A stretch of DNA of 64,000 nucleotides, taken from NCBI RefSeq assembly GCF_008312835.1, contig NZ_VSKS01000016.1, forward strand, positions 124,001-188,000, written 5' to 3'. Below are positions 35,538 through 49,645 of the stretch, piece after piece. The position numbers and the translations under genes are program-made. The first letter of the stretch is position 1. Each line of letters opens with the position of its first letter. The DNA is from Streptomyces marokkonensis (GTDB lineage Bacteria > Actinomycetota > Actinomycetes > Streptomycetales > Streptomycetaceae). Below the pieces are notes generated by a model. That model did not search any database. It was not told the origin of the DNA and worked only from the letters and a program-made list of their open reading frames with translations.

Positions 35538-36824
35538 ATGAACACCGAAACGAAGAGCGACGGCACCGCCTCCAGGGCACGGGGCATGGTGCGTGCCGCC
35601 GGACGGGGGCTCGTCCTCGCGGTCGTCTCACTGCCGCTGGCCGTGCTCTGCTTCGTCCTGTCCGCCGTGTCGATCGCCCTCATCCCCCTCGGGGTCGGGC
35701 TCGTCACCACGCCCTGGGTGCTGACCGGTGTGCGCGCCTTCGCGGACTGGCGCAGGGTGCTGTCGGCCGAATGGGGCGGGGTGCGCATCCCCCCGGCCTA
35801 CCGGCCGGTCCCCGGGGGCGCCAACCCCTGGACGCGCACCTTCGCCATGCTGCGGGACCCGGCGGTCCTGCGGGACCTGCGGTGGCTGCCGGTGGACATG
35901 ACGGCGGGCTTCGTGACGGCGCTGCTCCCGGCGGTGCTGGTGCTCTACCCCCTGGAGGGCTTCGCGCTGGCTGCCGGGATGTGGCGGACCATGACCGGGG
36001 GCCCGTACGTCGAGTACGGGCCGTACTGGTACGGCTTCGTGCCGGTCAGCGACCAGACGTCCGCACTGGGCGCCGGAGCGCTGGGCGCCGTCCTTCTCGT
36101 CCTCGCCCACCGCTACGCCGTGCCGGCGTTCCAGGTCCACTTCCGTCTCACCCGGGCCGTCCTCGGCTCCCACCGGACCGAACTGGCCGAGCGGGTGCGG
36201 GTGCTGACCGAGACCCGGCGGGACGCCGTGGACACCTCCGCCGCCGAACTGCGGCGCATCGAGCGGGACCTGCACGACGGGGCGCAGGCGCGGCTGGTCG
36301 CCGTGGGCATGGACCTGGGGACGATCGAGACCCTGATCGAGAAGGACCCGGCGAAGGCGCGTGAACTGCTGGCGCACGCCCGGCGGTCCTCCGCCGAGGC
36401 GCTGACCGAACTGCGGGAGCTGGTGCGGGGCATCCACCCGCCGGTGCTGGCCGAGCGCGGTCTGGGAGACGCCGTGCGGGCGCTGGCGCTGCGGCTGCCG
36501 GTGGCCACCGAGGTGAACGTGGAGCTGCCGGGGCGGGCGGAGGCGCCCGTGGAGTCGGCCGCGTACTTCGCGGTGAGCGAGGTCCTCACCAACTCGGTCA
36601 AGCACTCCGGCGCGGACCGGATCTGGGCCGACCTGCACCACGCCGGGGGCCATCTGCGGGTGACGGTCACCGACAACGGCAAGGGCGGCGCGGTCATCGG
36701 GGCCGGCTCGGGACTGACCGGGGTGGAGCGGCGGCTGGGTACATTCGACGGCGTCCTGGCCGTCAGCAGTCCCGCGGGCGGCCCCACCATGGTCACCATG
36801 GAGATCCCTTGCGCGTTGTCCTAG
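35538..36824 (+). CDS. Two-component sensor histidine kinase (HisKA_3 type)
   Basis: The 428-residue protein has several N-terminal membrane segments (about 30-60, 120-150, 170-195) of the actinobacterial 'sensor' domain type, the HisKA_3 dimerisation segment with the phosphorylated His246 in DLHDGAQARLVAVGMDLG, and an HATPase_c domain (about 340-428; SEVLTNSVKHS, DNGKGGA, GLTGVERRLG). ATG at 35538 is chosen because it begins at the natural N-terminus; an upstream GTG at 35502 adds little. It overlaps the next gene, its response regulator, by 16 bp. Signal unknown. Confidence 0.9.
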   Translation: MNTETKSDGTASRARGMVRAAGRGLVLAVVSLPLAVLCFVLSAVSIALIPLGVGLVTTPWVLTGVRAFADWRRVLSAEWGGVRIPPAYRPVPGGANPWTRTFAMLRDPAVLRDLRWLPVDMTAGFVTALLPAVLVLYPLEGFALAAGMWRTMTGGPYVEYGPYWYGFVPVSDQTSALGAGALGAVLLVLAHRYAVPAFQVHFRLTRAVLGSHRTELAERVRVLTETRRDAVDTSAAELRRIERDLHDGAQARLVAVGMDLGTIETLIEKDPAKARELLAHARRSSAEALTELRELVRGIHPPVLAERGLGDAVRALALRLPVATEVNVELPGRAEAPVESAAYFAVSEVLTNSVKHSGADRIWADLHHAGGHLRVTVTDNGKGGAVIGAGSGLTGVERRLGTFDGVLAVSSPAGGPTMVTMEIPCALS

Positions 36825-37462
36825 CCGAAGACCTCTTCCTGCTGCGCGACGGCCTCGTCCGGCTGCTCGAGGCGCACGACTTCGAGATCGCGGCGGCCGT
36901 GGAGTCCGGACCCGAGCTGGCCCGGGCGCTCGCCGAGCAGGAACCCGACGTCGCCGTGGTCGACGTGCGCCTGCCGCCGACGCACACCGACGAGGGGCTG
37001 CAGTGCGCGCTGGCCGCCCGCCGCGAGCGCCCGGGTCTGCCGGTGCTGGTGCTCTCGCAGCACGTGGAGCAGCTGTACGCGCGGGAGTTGCTGGCCGACG
37101 GCAGCGGCGGGGTGGGCTATCTGCTGAAGGACCGGGTGTTCGACGCGGAGCAGTTCGTGGACGCCGTGCGCCGGGTCGCGGCGGGCGGTACGGCGATGGA
37201 TCCCCAGGTGATCCAGCAGCTGCTGGCGCGGCAGTCGGGCGACGACCGGCTGCCGGCCCGGCTGACGCCCCGGGAGCTGGAGGTGCTGGAGCTGATGGCG
37301 CAGGGGCGGACCAACGCGGCGATCGCGGCCCGGCTGGTGGTGACGGAACGGGCGATCGCCAAGCACACCGCGAACATCTTCGCCAAACTGGGGCTCGAGG
37401 TCTCGGACGACGACAACCGGCGCGTGCTGGCCGTTCTCGCGTATCTCGACCACGGCCGGTGA
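36809..37462 (+). CDS. LuxR/NarL-family response regulator
   Basis: Partner of the kinase encoded just upstream. The 217-residue protein has an N-terminal receiver (about 1-120) with the phosphorylation site Asp52 in VVDVRLPPT and Lys in GYLLKDRV, and a C-terminal LuxR helix-turn-helix (about 150-215; LTPRELEVLELMAQGRTNAAIAARLVVTERAIAKH). The start is a TTG at 36809 inside the last codons of the kinase gene, a tight coupling. The DUF1996 gene follows 218 bp downstream, so it could be a target, by inference. Confidence 0.92.
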   Translation: MRVVLAEDLFLLRDGLVRLLEAHDFEIAAAVESGPELARALAEQEPDVAVVDVRLPPTHTDEGLQCALAARRERPGLPVLVLSQHVEQLYARELLADGSGGVGYLLKDRVFDAEQFVDAVRRVAAGGTAMDPQVIQQLLARQSGDDRLPARLTPRELEVLELMAQGRTNAAIAARLVVTERAIAKHTANIFAKLGLEVSDDDNRRVLAVLAYLDHGR

Positions 37463-37566
37463 AACCGGACACGCCCCTTCACCCCGGGTGGGTGATCCGC
37501 AACTCCTGGTGCCGCAGGGCCTGTTGAAACCCCTGTGGCCGTAATGACTTCTCACCGATTCCCGGG

Positions 37567-37611
37567 ACGGGTGAACACCCGTGGGGCGGCTCCCGTACTC
37601 AAGGGAGCCGC
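37567..37611 (+). promoter_or_regulatory. Two adjacent hairpins in the leader before the DUF1996 gene
   Basis: The 218-bp gap contains ACGGGTG-aa-CACCCGT (37567-37582) and GCGGCTCCC-gtactcaa-GGGAGCCGC (37586-37611), both perfect stems only 3 bp apart. The second may terminate the two-component operon. Together they could also form a structured leader for the downstream secreted protein. An AGAGGAG ribosome site lies just before the ATG. Confidence 0.55.
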
Positions 37612-37680
37612 TTCACTCCTGTCGGGCCGCTCGAAGCCCCGCAATGGGATGCCCCCGTAAGGAAGGTCAAGAGGAGTTCC

Positions 37681-39216
37681 ATGGGACGCAACACAAGAAA
37701 ACGTCGTACGCCGCTGGCCACCAAGGTGATTGCCGGGGCGGCGGCCCTGGCGCTCGGTGGGGGCGGGCTGGTCTGGGCGAACTTCTACGCCTCGGCACAC
37801 GAGGAGAACGGAGGCGACAACCGGACCCGGTCGGGGGGCGCGCGGATCGCCACGATCAACTGCCCGGACGTCGGCCAGAAGCTGACGAGGGTGCCGCGCG
37901 ACGCCCGCAGGGGCGTCGCGAAGGAACTGGCGCTGCTGGACCGGCAGATCACGGACGCCTACACGCGTCTCGCGGAGACGCGCCAGGCCCAGGCGGGTGA
38001 CGAACGCTACGTCGACAACGCCATCCTCGGACCGCTGAAGTCCAAGCGGGTCGCCACCCTGGACCGGATCGGCATCAACATCAACCGGGCGGGCGGCAAG
38101 GCGCCGCGCGACCTCGGCCGGTTCGCCCCGTGCCAGGGCGTTCCCGTCGAACAGCCGGAGCCCGACGACGGCGGCGGCCAGGACCAGGGTGACGGCGGCC
38201 AGGACAACGGCGGCCAGGACCAGGGTGGCGGCGGCCAGAACGACGGCGGTCAGGACAACGGTCAGGGCCAGGGCAACGGCGGTCAGGCCGGCAACGGCCC
38301 CGTGGCGGACGACTTCGTCAACATCGAGGACGTCCAGCCGAACTCCCGCAACCTGCCCAACGGTCTGGCGGCCAACGGCGGCGGCGGCTCGACGGGCACC
38401 TTCACCACCGAGTGCGGCACCAACGAGAACAGTCTGCGCAACTCGGACAACGTGATCGTCGCTCCCGGTGTCAGCAACGGCGCCCAGCACCAGCACGACT
38501 ACGTCGGCAACCAGGCCAACACCGCCTTCGCGAGCGACGAGGACCTGGCGAACGGCGACACGACGTGCCAGAACCAGGGCGACCGGTCGTCGTACTTCTG
38601 GCCGGTCCTGCGGATCCAGGACGGTACGCAGGACATCGACCAGGGTCAGCCCGGTGGCGGTCAGGACGGCAACGTCGGCAGGATCGTCGCGCCCGACGAG
38701 GTGGAACTGAAGTTCGTCGGCAACCGCACGAGCGACGTCGTCGCGATGCCGAGGGCCCTGCGCATCATCACCGGTGACGCCAAGGCCTTCACCAACGGCC
38801 TGAACAACGCCAACACCGCCTGGAGCTGCACCGGCTTCGAGGACCGGCAGGTGACGGACAAGTACCCGGTCTGCCCGGAGGGCAGCAGCGTGGTCCGGAC
38901 GACCGCCTTCCAGAGCTGCTGGGACGGCCAGAACATCGACAGCGCCAACCACCGCACGCACGTCGACTTCGTCGAGGCGGACGGCACCTGCTCGAACGGC
39001 TTCCAGGCCATCCCGCAGCTCCAGGTCCGCCTGGTCTACGACATCCCGGCCCCGCAGATCGACAACGGGCAGCTCGTGAACCCGTTCGCGGTGGACACCT
39101 TCCCGGAGCAGCTGCACAAGCCGATCACCGACCACAACGACTTCATCAACTTCTTCGACGAGGACCTGATGAACGAGATGGTCGACTGCATCAACAGCGG
39201 CCAGGACTGCCAGTAG
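37681..39216 (+). CDS. Secreted DUF1996 protein
   Basis: The 511-residue protein has a basic signal peptide (about 1-40), a helical N-terminal domain of about 100 residues, a Gly/Gln/Asp/Asn-rich low-complexity linker (about 158-202) and a C-terminal DUF1996 domain (about 210-500) with the conserved [16 protein letters not shown] segment and many Cys, likely disulfides. DUF1996 proteins are extracellular and common in fungi and Streptomyces; their function is not established. The ATG at 37681 has AGAGGAG upstream. A minus-strand lipoprotein converges on it 69 bp after its end, a pairing I recall from other Streptomyces (SCO2217-SCO2218). Confidence 0.88.
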   Translation: MGRNTRKRRTPLATKVIAGAAALALGGGGLVWANFYASAHEENGGDNRTRSGGARIATINCPDVGQKLTRVPRDARRGVAKELALLDRQITDAYTRLAETRQAQAGDERYVDNAILGPLKSKRVATLDRIGININRAGGKAPRDLGRFAPCQGVPVEQPEPDDGGGQDQGDGGQDNGGQDQGGGGQNDGGQDNGQGQGNGGQAGNGPVADDFVNIEDVQPNSRNLPNGLAANGGGGSTGTFTTECGTNENSLRNSDNVIVAPGVSNGAQHQHDYVGNQANTAFASDEDLANGDTTCQNQGDRSSYFWPVLRIQDGTQDIDQGQPGGGQDGNVGRIVAPDEVELKFVGNRTSDVVAMPRALRIITGDAKAFTNGLNNANTAWSCTGFEDRQVTDKYPVCPEGSSVVRTTAFQSCWDGQNIDSANHRTHVDFVEADGTCSNGFQAIPQLQVRLVYDIPAPQIDNGQLVNPFAVDTFPEQLHKPITDHNDFINFFDEDLMNEMVDCINSGQDCQ

Positions 39217-39285
39217 TCCCGCAGCGGAAGGGGCCGGCGGTGGGAGATCCCACCGCCGGCCCCTTCGTCCGTCCGCGGGGCCGGG

Positions 39286-39717
39286 TCAGCCGTGGTGGCC
39301 GCCCTGGTTGTGACTGCCACCGGGGTTCATGTGCTCGGACCCCTCCTCCATGGTGCCGCCGAGCGTGCTCCGCAGCGCCGCCACGGTCCTCTCCTCCCCG
39401 ACGGCGACCCACTTGCGGCCGACGAGGTAGTAACCACCGTAGTCCTTGGCGGTGTTGAGCCACTCGCGCTGGCCGCGGTCGGTGGCGAAGGTGGCGAGGA
39501 CGTACTTCTCGCCGCCCTTCTTGCACAGGGCCTGGCGGATGGTGTCGGCGTCGGTCTGCATGTTCGGCTCGCACTTCGCCTCGGCGGCCAGGTGCTCCAG
39601 ACTGCCGGTGGCGGTGGGCGGCACCTCGTCCGCGCCGGCGCCGCCGGATCCGCAGCCCGCCAGCGCCAGGGCCGCCACCGCGCAGGTCAGCGCGAGCATC
39701 GGTCGGGTCACCCTCAT
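39286..39717 (-). CDS. Secreted lipoprotein, hypothetical
   Basis: The 143-residue lipoprotein has the lipobox LALAGC (Cys22). The mature part is about 120 residues with Cys pairs (KCEPNM, LCKKGG), a compact region KYVLATFATDRGQREWLNTAKDYGGYYLVGRKWVAVG and a His/Gly/Asn-rich C-terminus (EHMNPGGSHNQGGHHG) that could bind metal. ATG at 39717 is chosen because the signal peptide begins there and GGAGG lies six bases upstream; the frame is open to 39759. No function is known. It converges on the DUF1996 gene. Confidence 0.78.
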   Translation of the reverse strand: MRVTRPMLALTCAVAALALAGCGSGGAGADEVPPTATGSLEHLAAEAKCEPNMQTDADTIRQALCKKGGEKYVLATFATDRGQREWLNTAKDYGGYYLVGRKWVAVGEERTVAALRSTLGGTMEEGSEHMNPGGSHNQGGHHG

Positions 39718-39866
39718 GTGTTCCTCCGGTCCTTTACGGCGGCATCGTGACGGCGACACGCCGCACGGAGCCCCGGCTCGGGGCCCTCGCCCTTCGATAC
39801 GGCCCCGAGGCCCGCAGCGCTCAATTCCCGGTGCGGCCGCGGGGGCGCGCGTGCGAGGGTGGCACG

Positions 39867-40379
39867 ATGAACAGCGACTGGGAGGACCGCGTGGCCGCCG
39901 CCTGGGCCCGCTTCGACGACTACGCCGAGGAGGACGCGCCGGCCTTCCGGGCCGCGATCGACACGCTCGTCGCCGAACTTCCCGGGGGGAGCCCGCTCGG
40001 TCCCTTCGAGCAGGCCTGCGCCTGGGACTCCACCGGCCGCCCGGACCGGGCGGTACCGCTCTACCGGCAGGCGCTGGACGGCGGGCTGGCCCGCGTCAGC
40101 GGCTACAAGGCGCGCCGGGCGAGGATCCAGCTGGCCAGCTCGCTGCGGAACACCGGCCGGGCGGAGGAGGGCGTGCGGCTGCTGACACCCGAACTCGACG
40201 CGCCACCCGACGAGTTGGACGACGCGGTCCGGGCCACGCTCGCGCTGTGCCTGTCGAGTCTCGGGCGGGACCGTGAGGGACTGTCGCTGGTTCTCGGGGC
40301 CCTCGCCCCACATCTGCCGCGCTATCAGCGCTCGATGGCCGCCTACGCGCGTCTGCTCGTCGAGCCCGCCGACGGGTGA
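39867..40379 (+). CDS. TPR-like protein
   Basis: The 170-residue cytoplasmic protein is all-helical with a TPR-like pattern: FEQACAWDSTGRPDRAVPLYRQALDGGL (about 48-75), RRARIQLASSLRNTGRAEEGVRLL (about 84-107) and RATLALCLSSLGRDREGLSLVLGAL (about 120-144). It probably mediates protein contacts; partner unknown. A family in Streptomyces is annotated as tetratricopeptide repeat proteins of this length. The ATG at 39867 has AGGGTGG upstream. Confidence 0.75.
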   Translation: MNSDWEDRVAAAWARFDDYAEEDAPAFRAAIDTLVAELPGGSPLGPFEQACAWDSTGRPDRAVPLYRQALDGGLARVSGYKARRARIQLASSLRNTGRAEEGVRLLTPELDAPPDELDDAVRATLALCLSSLGRDREGLSLVLGALAPHLPRYQRSMAAYARLLVEPADG

Positions 40380-40426
40380 CGCCCGGGGCCAGGTGACCAT
40401 CCACCGATTCGCTCGTTCTGCTGAAC

Positions 40427-42391
40427 GTGCAGTCACAGGATGTCGTCCCGCCCTCCGCGCGCTCCTCCTCCCCGGCCGGTCCGGGCGTGGACGTCGAGCA
40501 GGCGGAGGCCGCCCTCGTCGAGCACTATCCGCGGCTCGTCCGGCTCGCCTACCTGGTGCTGCCCTCCCGCGCCCGCCGGAGCAGGCGCGTGCTCACCGCG
40601 CACTCCCTGGTCCAGCGGGCGCTGCCGCGCGGCCGCACCCCCGCGGCGGTCGTCCCCGCACAGTCGGAGGGCCGTGCCGGGGACGCCGGCTATGCGCTGG
40701 TCCGGCTGCAGGTGGTGCGCACGGCGCTTCAGGCGGGCCGGCCGCTGGGGCGCGGTGCCTGGCCCAGGCGGTCGCAGTTGCCGCCGCTGCTCCCGCAGGT
40801 GTGGGGGCTGAAGCTGTTCCCCCGCCCGGGCGGCGCCGACGAACTCGCGCTGGACCAGCGGCTGTCCGCCCTGTCCGGACCGGCTCGCGCCGCCCACGCG
40901 CTGCGCGGCCTCGAGCGGCTCCCGGACGAGGACGTGCGCGAGGTGCTCATCTCCGCGGGCGTCACCGACGTGGACGCCGCGCTGGCCGAGGCGGACCGGA
41001 TCCCCGACGCGTACCGGCTGCTCGACTCCCCCGAGTTCGACCCCTGTTCGCTCCAGGCCCGGCCGACGGACCTGCTGCGCCGCCGCCGGCATCTGAAGGC
41101 CGCGCTCGTCGGCGGGACCGCGCTGGTGGTGTGCGGGACCCTGCTCGGGCTGCCGGGCGACGGGTGGGGTCCCGACGGTGCCGCCGCTCCCCCGTACACG
41201 CGCAACCCGGCCGCGCAGGCCGCGCTGGACCCGGGGAAGCTGACCCGGGTCCCCCCCGCCGCGTGGAAGACCTCCGCGCGCACCGACTTCTCCGTGTGGC
41301 CGGCGCGCGGCGGTGTCACCGGCGACCGGGCGCTGCTGCGCCGCGCCCTCGCCGTCTGGGCGCGGCCCGGGAAGGGCGTCGAGGTGTCGGCGACCCCGGG
41401 CACCCCCACCGGCGGCCCCGCGGGACCGCCCCAGCTGCTGTACGCGGGGACGGTCGACACCGCGCGGGTGGTGATCCTCCACGACGGTCTGCGCGTCGTC
41501 CGGTACGCGGAGCCGGGGGACGGTGACCGGGGCGCCGCGCTGGACTTCGCCCGGGCCGACGGTGCCGGGCGGGCCGGGTCGAGCGCGGTGGTGCTGAGCC
41601 GTGCCGACGGCAACGTCCGCTACCTGGTGGCTCCCTGGGTGCGTGAGGCGGGCGAGCGGGACCTGCTCGAGCCGGGTGCCGGCGCGACGGCCCTGGACCT
41701 CGTCGACGGGGTGACCCCGCCGCTGGCCGGGCCCGCGCCGCGGCAGGGGTCCTGCACCTCCTGGAACGTGCTGGAGCTGACCGACGGCACCGGCACCCGG
41801 CTGGTGACCGACCTCGGCGAGCTGGTCCCGGCCCACCTGACCGCCGGGCGGCCCGGCGCGGTCACCGAGGCCTCCGGCGCGAAGGCGCTGCGCACCTGGG
41901 CGCCGTACGCCTGCTCGCTGGGCGCCGTGCGCTCGGCGGGGGTGCGGAGTGTGAACGCCTGGGTGTTCGCCGAGCAGCCGCTTCCCGGCGCGGGCGAAGC
42001 GGGCCGGGGGTCCTCCCGTCCGAAGGACGAGGGAGGGACGGCGGAGTGGGTGTGCACCCGCGCGGAGACCTGGCGGGGCGGCGGTGCACGGGTGCTGGCG
42101 CAGTTCCACACGCCCGGCGCGCGGTTCGGGGCGGTGGCGGCGAAGGCCGAGGACGTGCCGGCGTGCGGGGTGCGGGAGCCGGGGGTGCTCGCCGGGGTGC
42201 TGTGGAAGTCCGCGGCGGGCAGTTGGTACCTGCTGGCGGCCGGCAGCCGCGGCACGGTGTCGGTCGCGGCGACGGGCGGGGTCGAGGGGTCGGCCCGGGG
42301 GCGTCTGCTGACCCTCCGCGCGCGGCAGGGTGCCCGGGCGGACCTCGGGGGCAGACTGGAGAACGGGCGGTCGATCAGCGGGCTGCGATGA
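40427..42391 (+). CDS. Membrane protein with degenerate ECF sigma-like cytoplasmic part
   Basis: The 654-residue protein has a cytoplasmic N-terminal half (about 1-225), one membrane segment (about 226-245; LKAALVGGTALVVCGTLLGL) and an extracellular part (about 250-654). The first part resembles ECF sigma region 2 (ALVEHYPRLVRLAYLVLPS then RVLTAHSLVQRALPRG, like the region 2.2 helix) and a region-4-like segment (ALRGLERLPDEDVREVLISAGVTDVDAAL). It therefore looks like a sigma factor fused to a membrane anchor and sensor. Residues key for core polymerase binding may be lost. GTG start at 40427; ribosome site weak. Confidence 0.72.
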   Translation: MQSQDVVPPSARSSSPAGPGVDVEQAEAALVEHYPRLVRLAYLVLPSRARRSRRVLTAHSLVQRALPRGRTPAAVVPAQSEGRAGDAGYALVRLQVVRTALQAGRPLGRGAWPRRSQLPPLLPQVWGLKLFPRPGGADELALDQRLSALSGPARAAHALRGLERLPDEDVREVLISAGVTDVDAALAEADRIPDAYRLLDSPEFDPCSLQARPTDLLRRRRHLKAALVGGTALVVCGTLLGLPGDGWGPDGAAAPPYTRNPAAQAALDPGKLTRVPPAAWKTSARTDFSVWPARGGVTGDRALLRRALAVWARPGKGVEVSATPGTPTGGPAGPPQLLYAGTVDTARVVILHDGLRVVRYAEPGDGDRGAALDFARADGAGRAGSSAVVLSRADGNVRYLVAPWVREAGERDLLEPGAGATALDLVDGVTPPLAGPAPRQGSCTSWNVLELTDGTGTRLVTDLGELVPAHLTAGRPGAVTEASGAKALRTWAPYACSLGAVRSAGVRSVNAWVFAEQPLPGAGEAGRGSSRPKDEGGTAEWVCTRAETWRGGGARVLAQFHTPGARFGAVAAKAEDVPACGVREPGVLAGVLWKSAAGSWYLLAAGSRGTVSVAATGGVEGSARGRLLTLRARQGARADLGGRLENGRSISGLR

Positions 42392-42455
42392 CCGGATGAA
42401 CACCGCTGGATGGTCTGGACCGTTCGAGGCCGGAATCGATCGGTAAGGTGTTCGT

Positions 42456-43151
42456 ATGACTACCGGGGCACGTCGCAGAATGGGAGTCGAGGAGCGGCGG
42501 CAGCAGCTGATCGGCGTTGCCCTCGAACTGTTCAGCCGACGCTCCCCCGACGAGGTCTCCATCGACGAGATAGCGTCGCGGGCGGGCATCTCGCGCCCGC
42601 TCGTCTACCACTACTTCCCGGGCAAACTCAGCCTGTACGAGGCGGCGTTGAGGCGAGCCTCGGAGGATCTGGCGTCCCGGTTCGTCGAGCCGTACGAGGG
42701 CCCGCTGGGGTCGCGGCTGCGTCGGGTGATGGCCCGGTTCTTCGACTTCGTCGAGGAGCACGGCCCCGGTTTCGCCGCCCTGATGCGCGGCGGCCCGGCG
42801 GTCGGCTCGTCGACGACCAACGCGCTGGTCGACTCCGTACGGCAGGCCGCGTATGACCAGATGCTGTCGCACATGGGCGTGCTGGGCCCGGCACCGGCGC
42901 GGCTGGAACTGGTCGTGCGCTCCTGGATCTCGCTCGTCGAGTCGACGGCGCTGATCTGGCTGGACGGGCGGCGGGTGCCGCGCGACGAGCTGGAGACGCA
43001 GCTGGTGCAGGACTTCGCCGCGCTCGCCGCCGTCGCCGCGGCGCACGACGAGGAGCTGGCCACGCTGCTGCGCGGCCTGCTCGAGAAGGAGCCGGGCGAC
43101 GGCCCGTTCACCGACCTGGCGGTCCGGCTGCTCTCGCTGGCGGGCCGGTGA
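42456..43151 (+). CDS. TetR-family transcriptional regulator
   Basis: The 231-residue protein has an N-terminal TetR helix-turn-helix (about 12-60; RQQLIGVALELFSRRSPDEVSIDEIASRAGISRPLVYHYFPGKLSLYEAALR), and a C-terminal helical ligand domain with hydrophobic pocket residues. ATG at 42456. Its stop codon overlaps the GTG of the next gene (GTGA), so the two form an operon. Ligand and targets unknown; autoregulation is usual. Confidence 0.9.
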   Translation: MTTGARRRMGVEERRQQLIGVALELFSRRSPDEVSIDEIASRAGISRPLVYHYFPGKLSLYEAALRRASEDLASRFVEPYEGPLGSRLRRVMARFFDFVEEHGPGFAALMRGGPAVGSSTTNALVDSVRQAAYDQMLSHMGVLGPAPARLELVVRSWISLVESTALIWLDGRRVPRDELETQLVQDFAALAAVAAAHDEELATLLRGLLEKEPGDGPFTDLAVRLLSLAGR

Positions 43152-43588
43152 GCTCCCGGCCGACGTGGGTTCTGGTCGTCGAGACGGCCCAGGGCATCGG
43201 GCAGCGCAAGCACGGGGTGGCCCGGGTTCTGGCACATGTCGCGGGGTCCCGCGAGGAGGCGCTCGCGGAGCTGGAGCGGCAGGCGCGCGGTTATGTTCCG
43301 GAGCACCCGTCGAGCCCCCGGCGCCGCCGGCTGCTGCGGACCGGTGACGGCTTCCTGCTCGTGGTCGAGGGGGCGTGGCAGACGTTCGCCAGCCGGTTCA
43401 CCGTGGGGGAACTGCTGGCCGACTCCGACGCACCCCCCGCTCCGCGACCGCGGGACGGGGAGCCCGCTCAGGCCGAGCCTCCCGCCGAGCCGGACGAACC
43501 GGCGGAACCGGCGTCCGCCCCCGACGAGGTGGACGAGGACGGCGTGCCGGTACGGCCGGCCTGGCTGGGCCGCCGCGACCTGCCCTGA
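43148..43588 (+). CDS. Hypothetical protein coupled to the TetR regulator
   Basis: The 146-residue protein has a conserved N-terminal half (about 1-90; TWVLVVETAQGIGQRKHGVARVLAHV and RRRLLRTGDGFLLVVEGAWQTFASRFTVGELL) and an acidic Pro/Glu-rich C-terminal tail of about 45 residues. It is a conserved Streptomyces protein of unknown function. Start GTG at 43148 overlaps the TetR stop. Coupling suggests it acts with or is controlled by that regulator. Confidence 0.8.
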   Translation: MSSRPTWVLVVETAQGIGQRKHGVARVLAHVAGSREEALAELERQARGYVPEHPSSPRRRRLLRTGDGFLLVVEGAWQTFASRFTVGELLADSDAPPAPRPRDGEPAQAEPPAEPDEPAEPASAPDEVDEDGVPVRPAWLGRRDLP

Positions 43589-43612
43589 GCCCGCACCCCG
43601 GCCCGTACGGGC

Positions 43613-43972
43613 CTACTCGCCCTCGAACTTCCGGTACGACGCGTCCAGGTCCCGCACCTCGGCTGAGGCGTGCAGCGTCTGCCCGCCGGACGGCTTGACG
43701 TACTGCCGCACCAGCTCCAGCACGGCCTCGGTGAGCCGGGCCTTGGTCTCGTCCGTGCGGCCGGCCAGCAGGGCGATGTGGACGTGCACGAGGGCGTGAC
43801 CGTCGGTGTCGGGGCCGACCACGATGTCCTCGGTCCGCCGGAACCGCGTCTTGCACGCCGGCGGCTTGGCGGCCGCGATCTCCACCACGGCGGTGTGCAG
43901 CTCCCGCGCGAACGCGGGCCGGTCGAAGCCGTCCGCGAGTCGCTCGGAGTAGTCGACGGTGATCTGCGGCAT
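43613..43972 (-). CDS. CHMI-like tautomerase/isomerase
   Basis: Predicted 5-carboxymethyl-2-hydroxymuconate delta-isomerase-like protein of the tautomerase superfamily. The 119-residue length and the N-terminal MPQITVDYSERL put the catalytic Pro at position 2, as needed once Met is removed. HVHIALLAGR and the EAVLELVRQY segment match the family. No catabolic operon surrounds it, so the substrate is unknown. Start ATG at 43972 has GGAG-type site upstream. It converges with the preceding plus-strand gene after 24 bp. Confidence 0.78.
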   Translation of the reverse strand: MPQITVDYSERLADGFDRPAFARELHTAVVEIAAAKPPACKTRFRRTEDIVVGPDTDGHALVHVHIALLAGRTDETKARLTEAVLELVRQYVKPSGGQTLHASAEVRDLDASYRKFEGE

Positions 43973-44027
43973 GAGCCCTCCTGTTCAAGGTCAGGAGGGC
44001 TCACACTAACCGCAGTGCCCTACGGGG

Positions 44028-49439
<5,412 letters not shown>

Positions 49440-49544
49440 GGCGTGAACTCCTTGCGCTTACGGCTCATTGGGTCCGACCCCACGCCACGGCGACGGCTTG
49501 TTCCGGCCACGCCACCGGGCTCCGGGCGTGACGCTATCGCCGTT

Positions 49545-49566
49545 GAAAGCTTTACAGCAAGGGTTG
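49545..49566 (-). promoter_or_regulatory. Probable MalR box upstream of the pullulanase gene
   Basis: The plus strand reads GAAAGCTTTACAGCAAGGG and ends GTTG. It shares GAAAGCTT and CAGCAA with the amylase-promoter repeat, and the CTTGCTG on the minus strand is one base from the CTTGCAG unit. It lies 106-127 bp upstream of the ATG. Confidence 0.6.
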
Positions 49567-49597
49567 TGAAAGTAACGGTAAGGAATTGCATCCGTGA

Positions 49598-49640
49598 CGC
49601 GTGCCGCGCCGCCGCCCCGTGAACGGCGGCGCGGCACGCG
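49598..49640 (-). terminator. Perfect hairpin terminator after the alpha-amylase gene
   Basis: Arms 49598-49614 and 49624-49640 pair perfectly over 17 bp (CGCGTGCCGCGCCGCCG and its complement) with a 9-nt loop, 5 bp past the amylase stop codon. It separates the amylase from the pullulanase promoter. Confidence 0.92.
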
Positions 49641-49645
49641 CGCGT

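Noticed and set aside
37551-37590. PHO box (GTTCACC) before the DUF1996 gene
   Set aside because: Only one repeat unit is recognisable, within a hairpin; a PhoP site needs at least two direct repeats.
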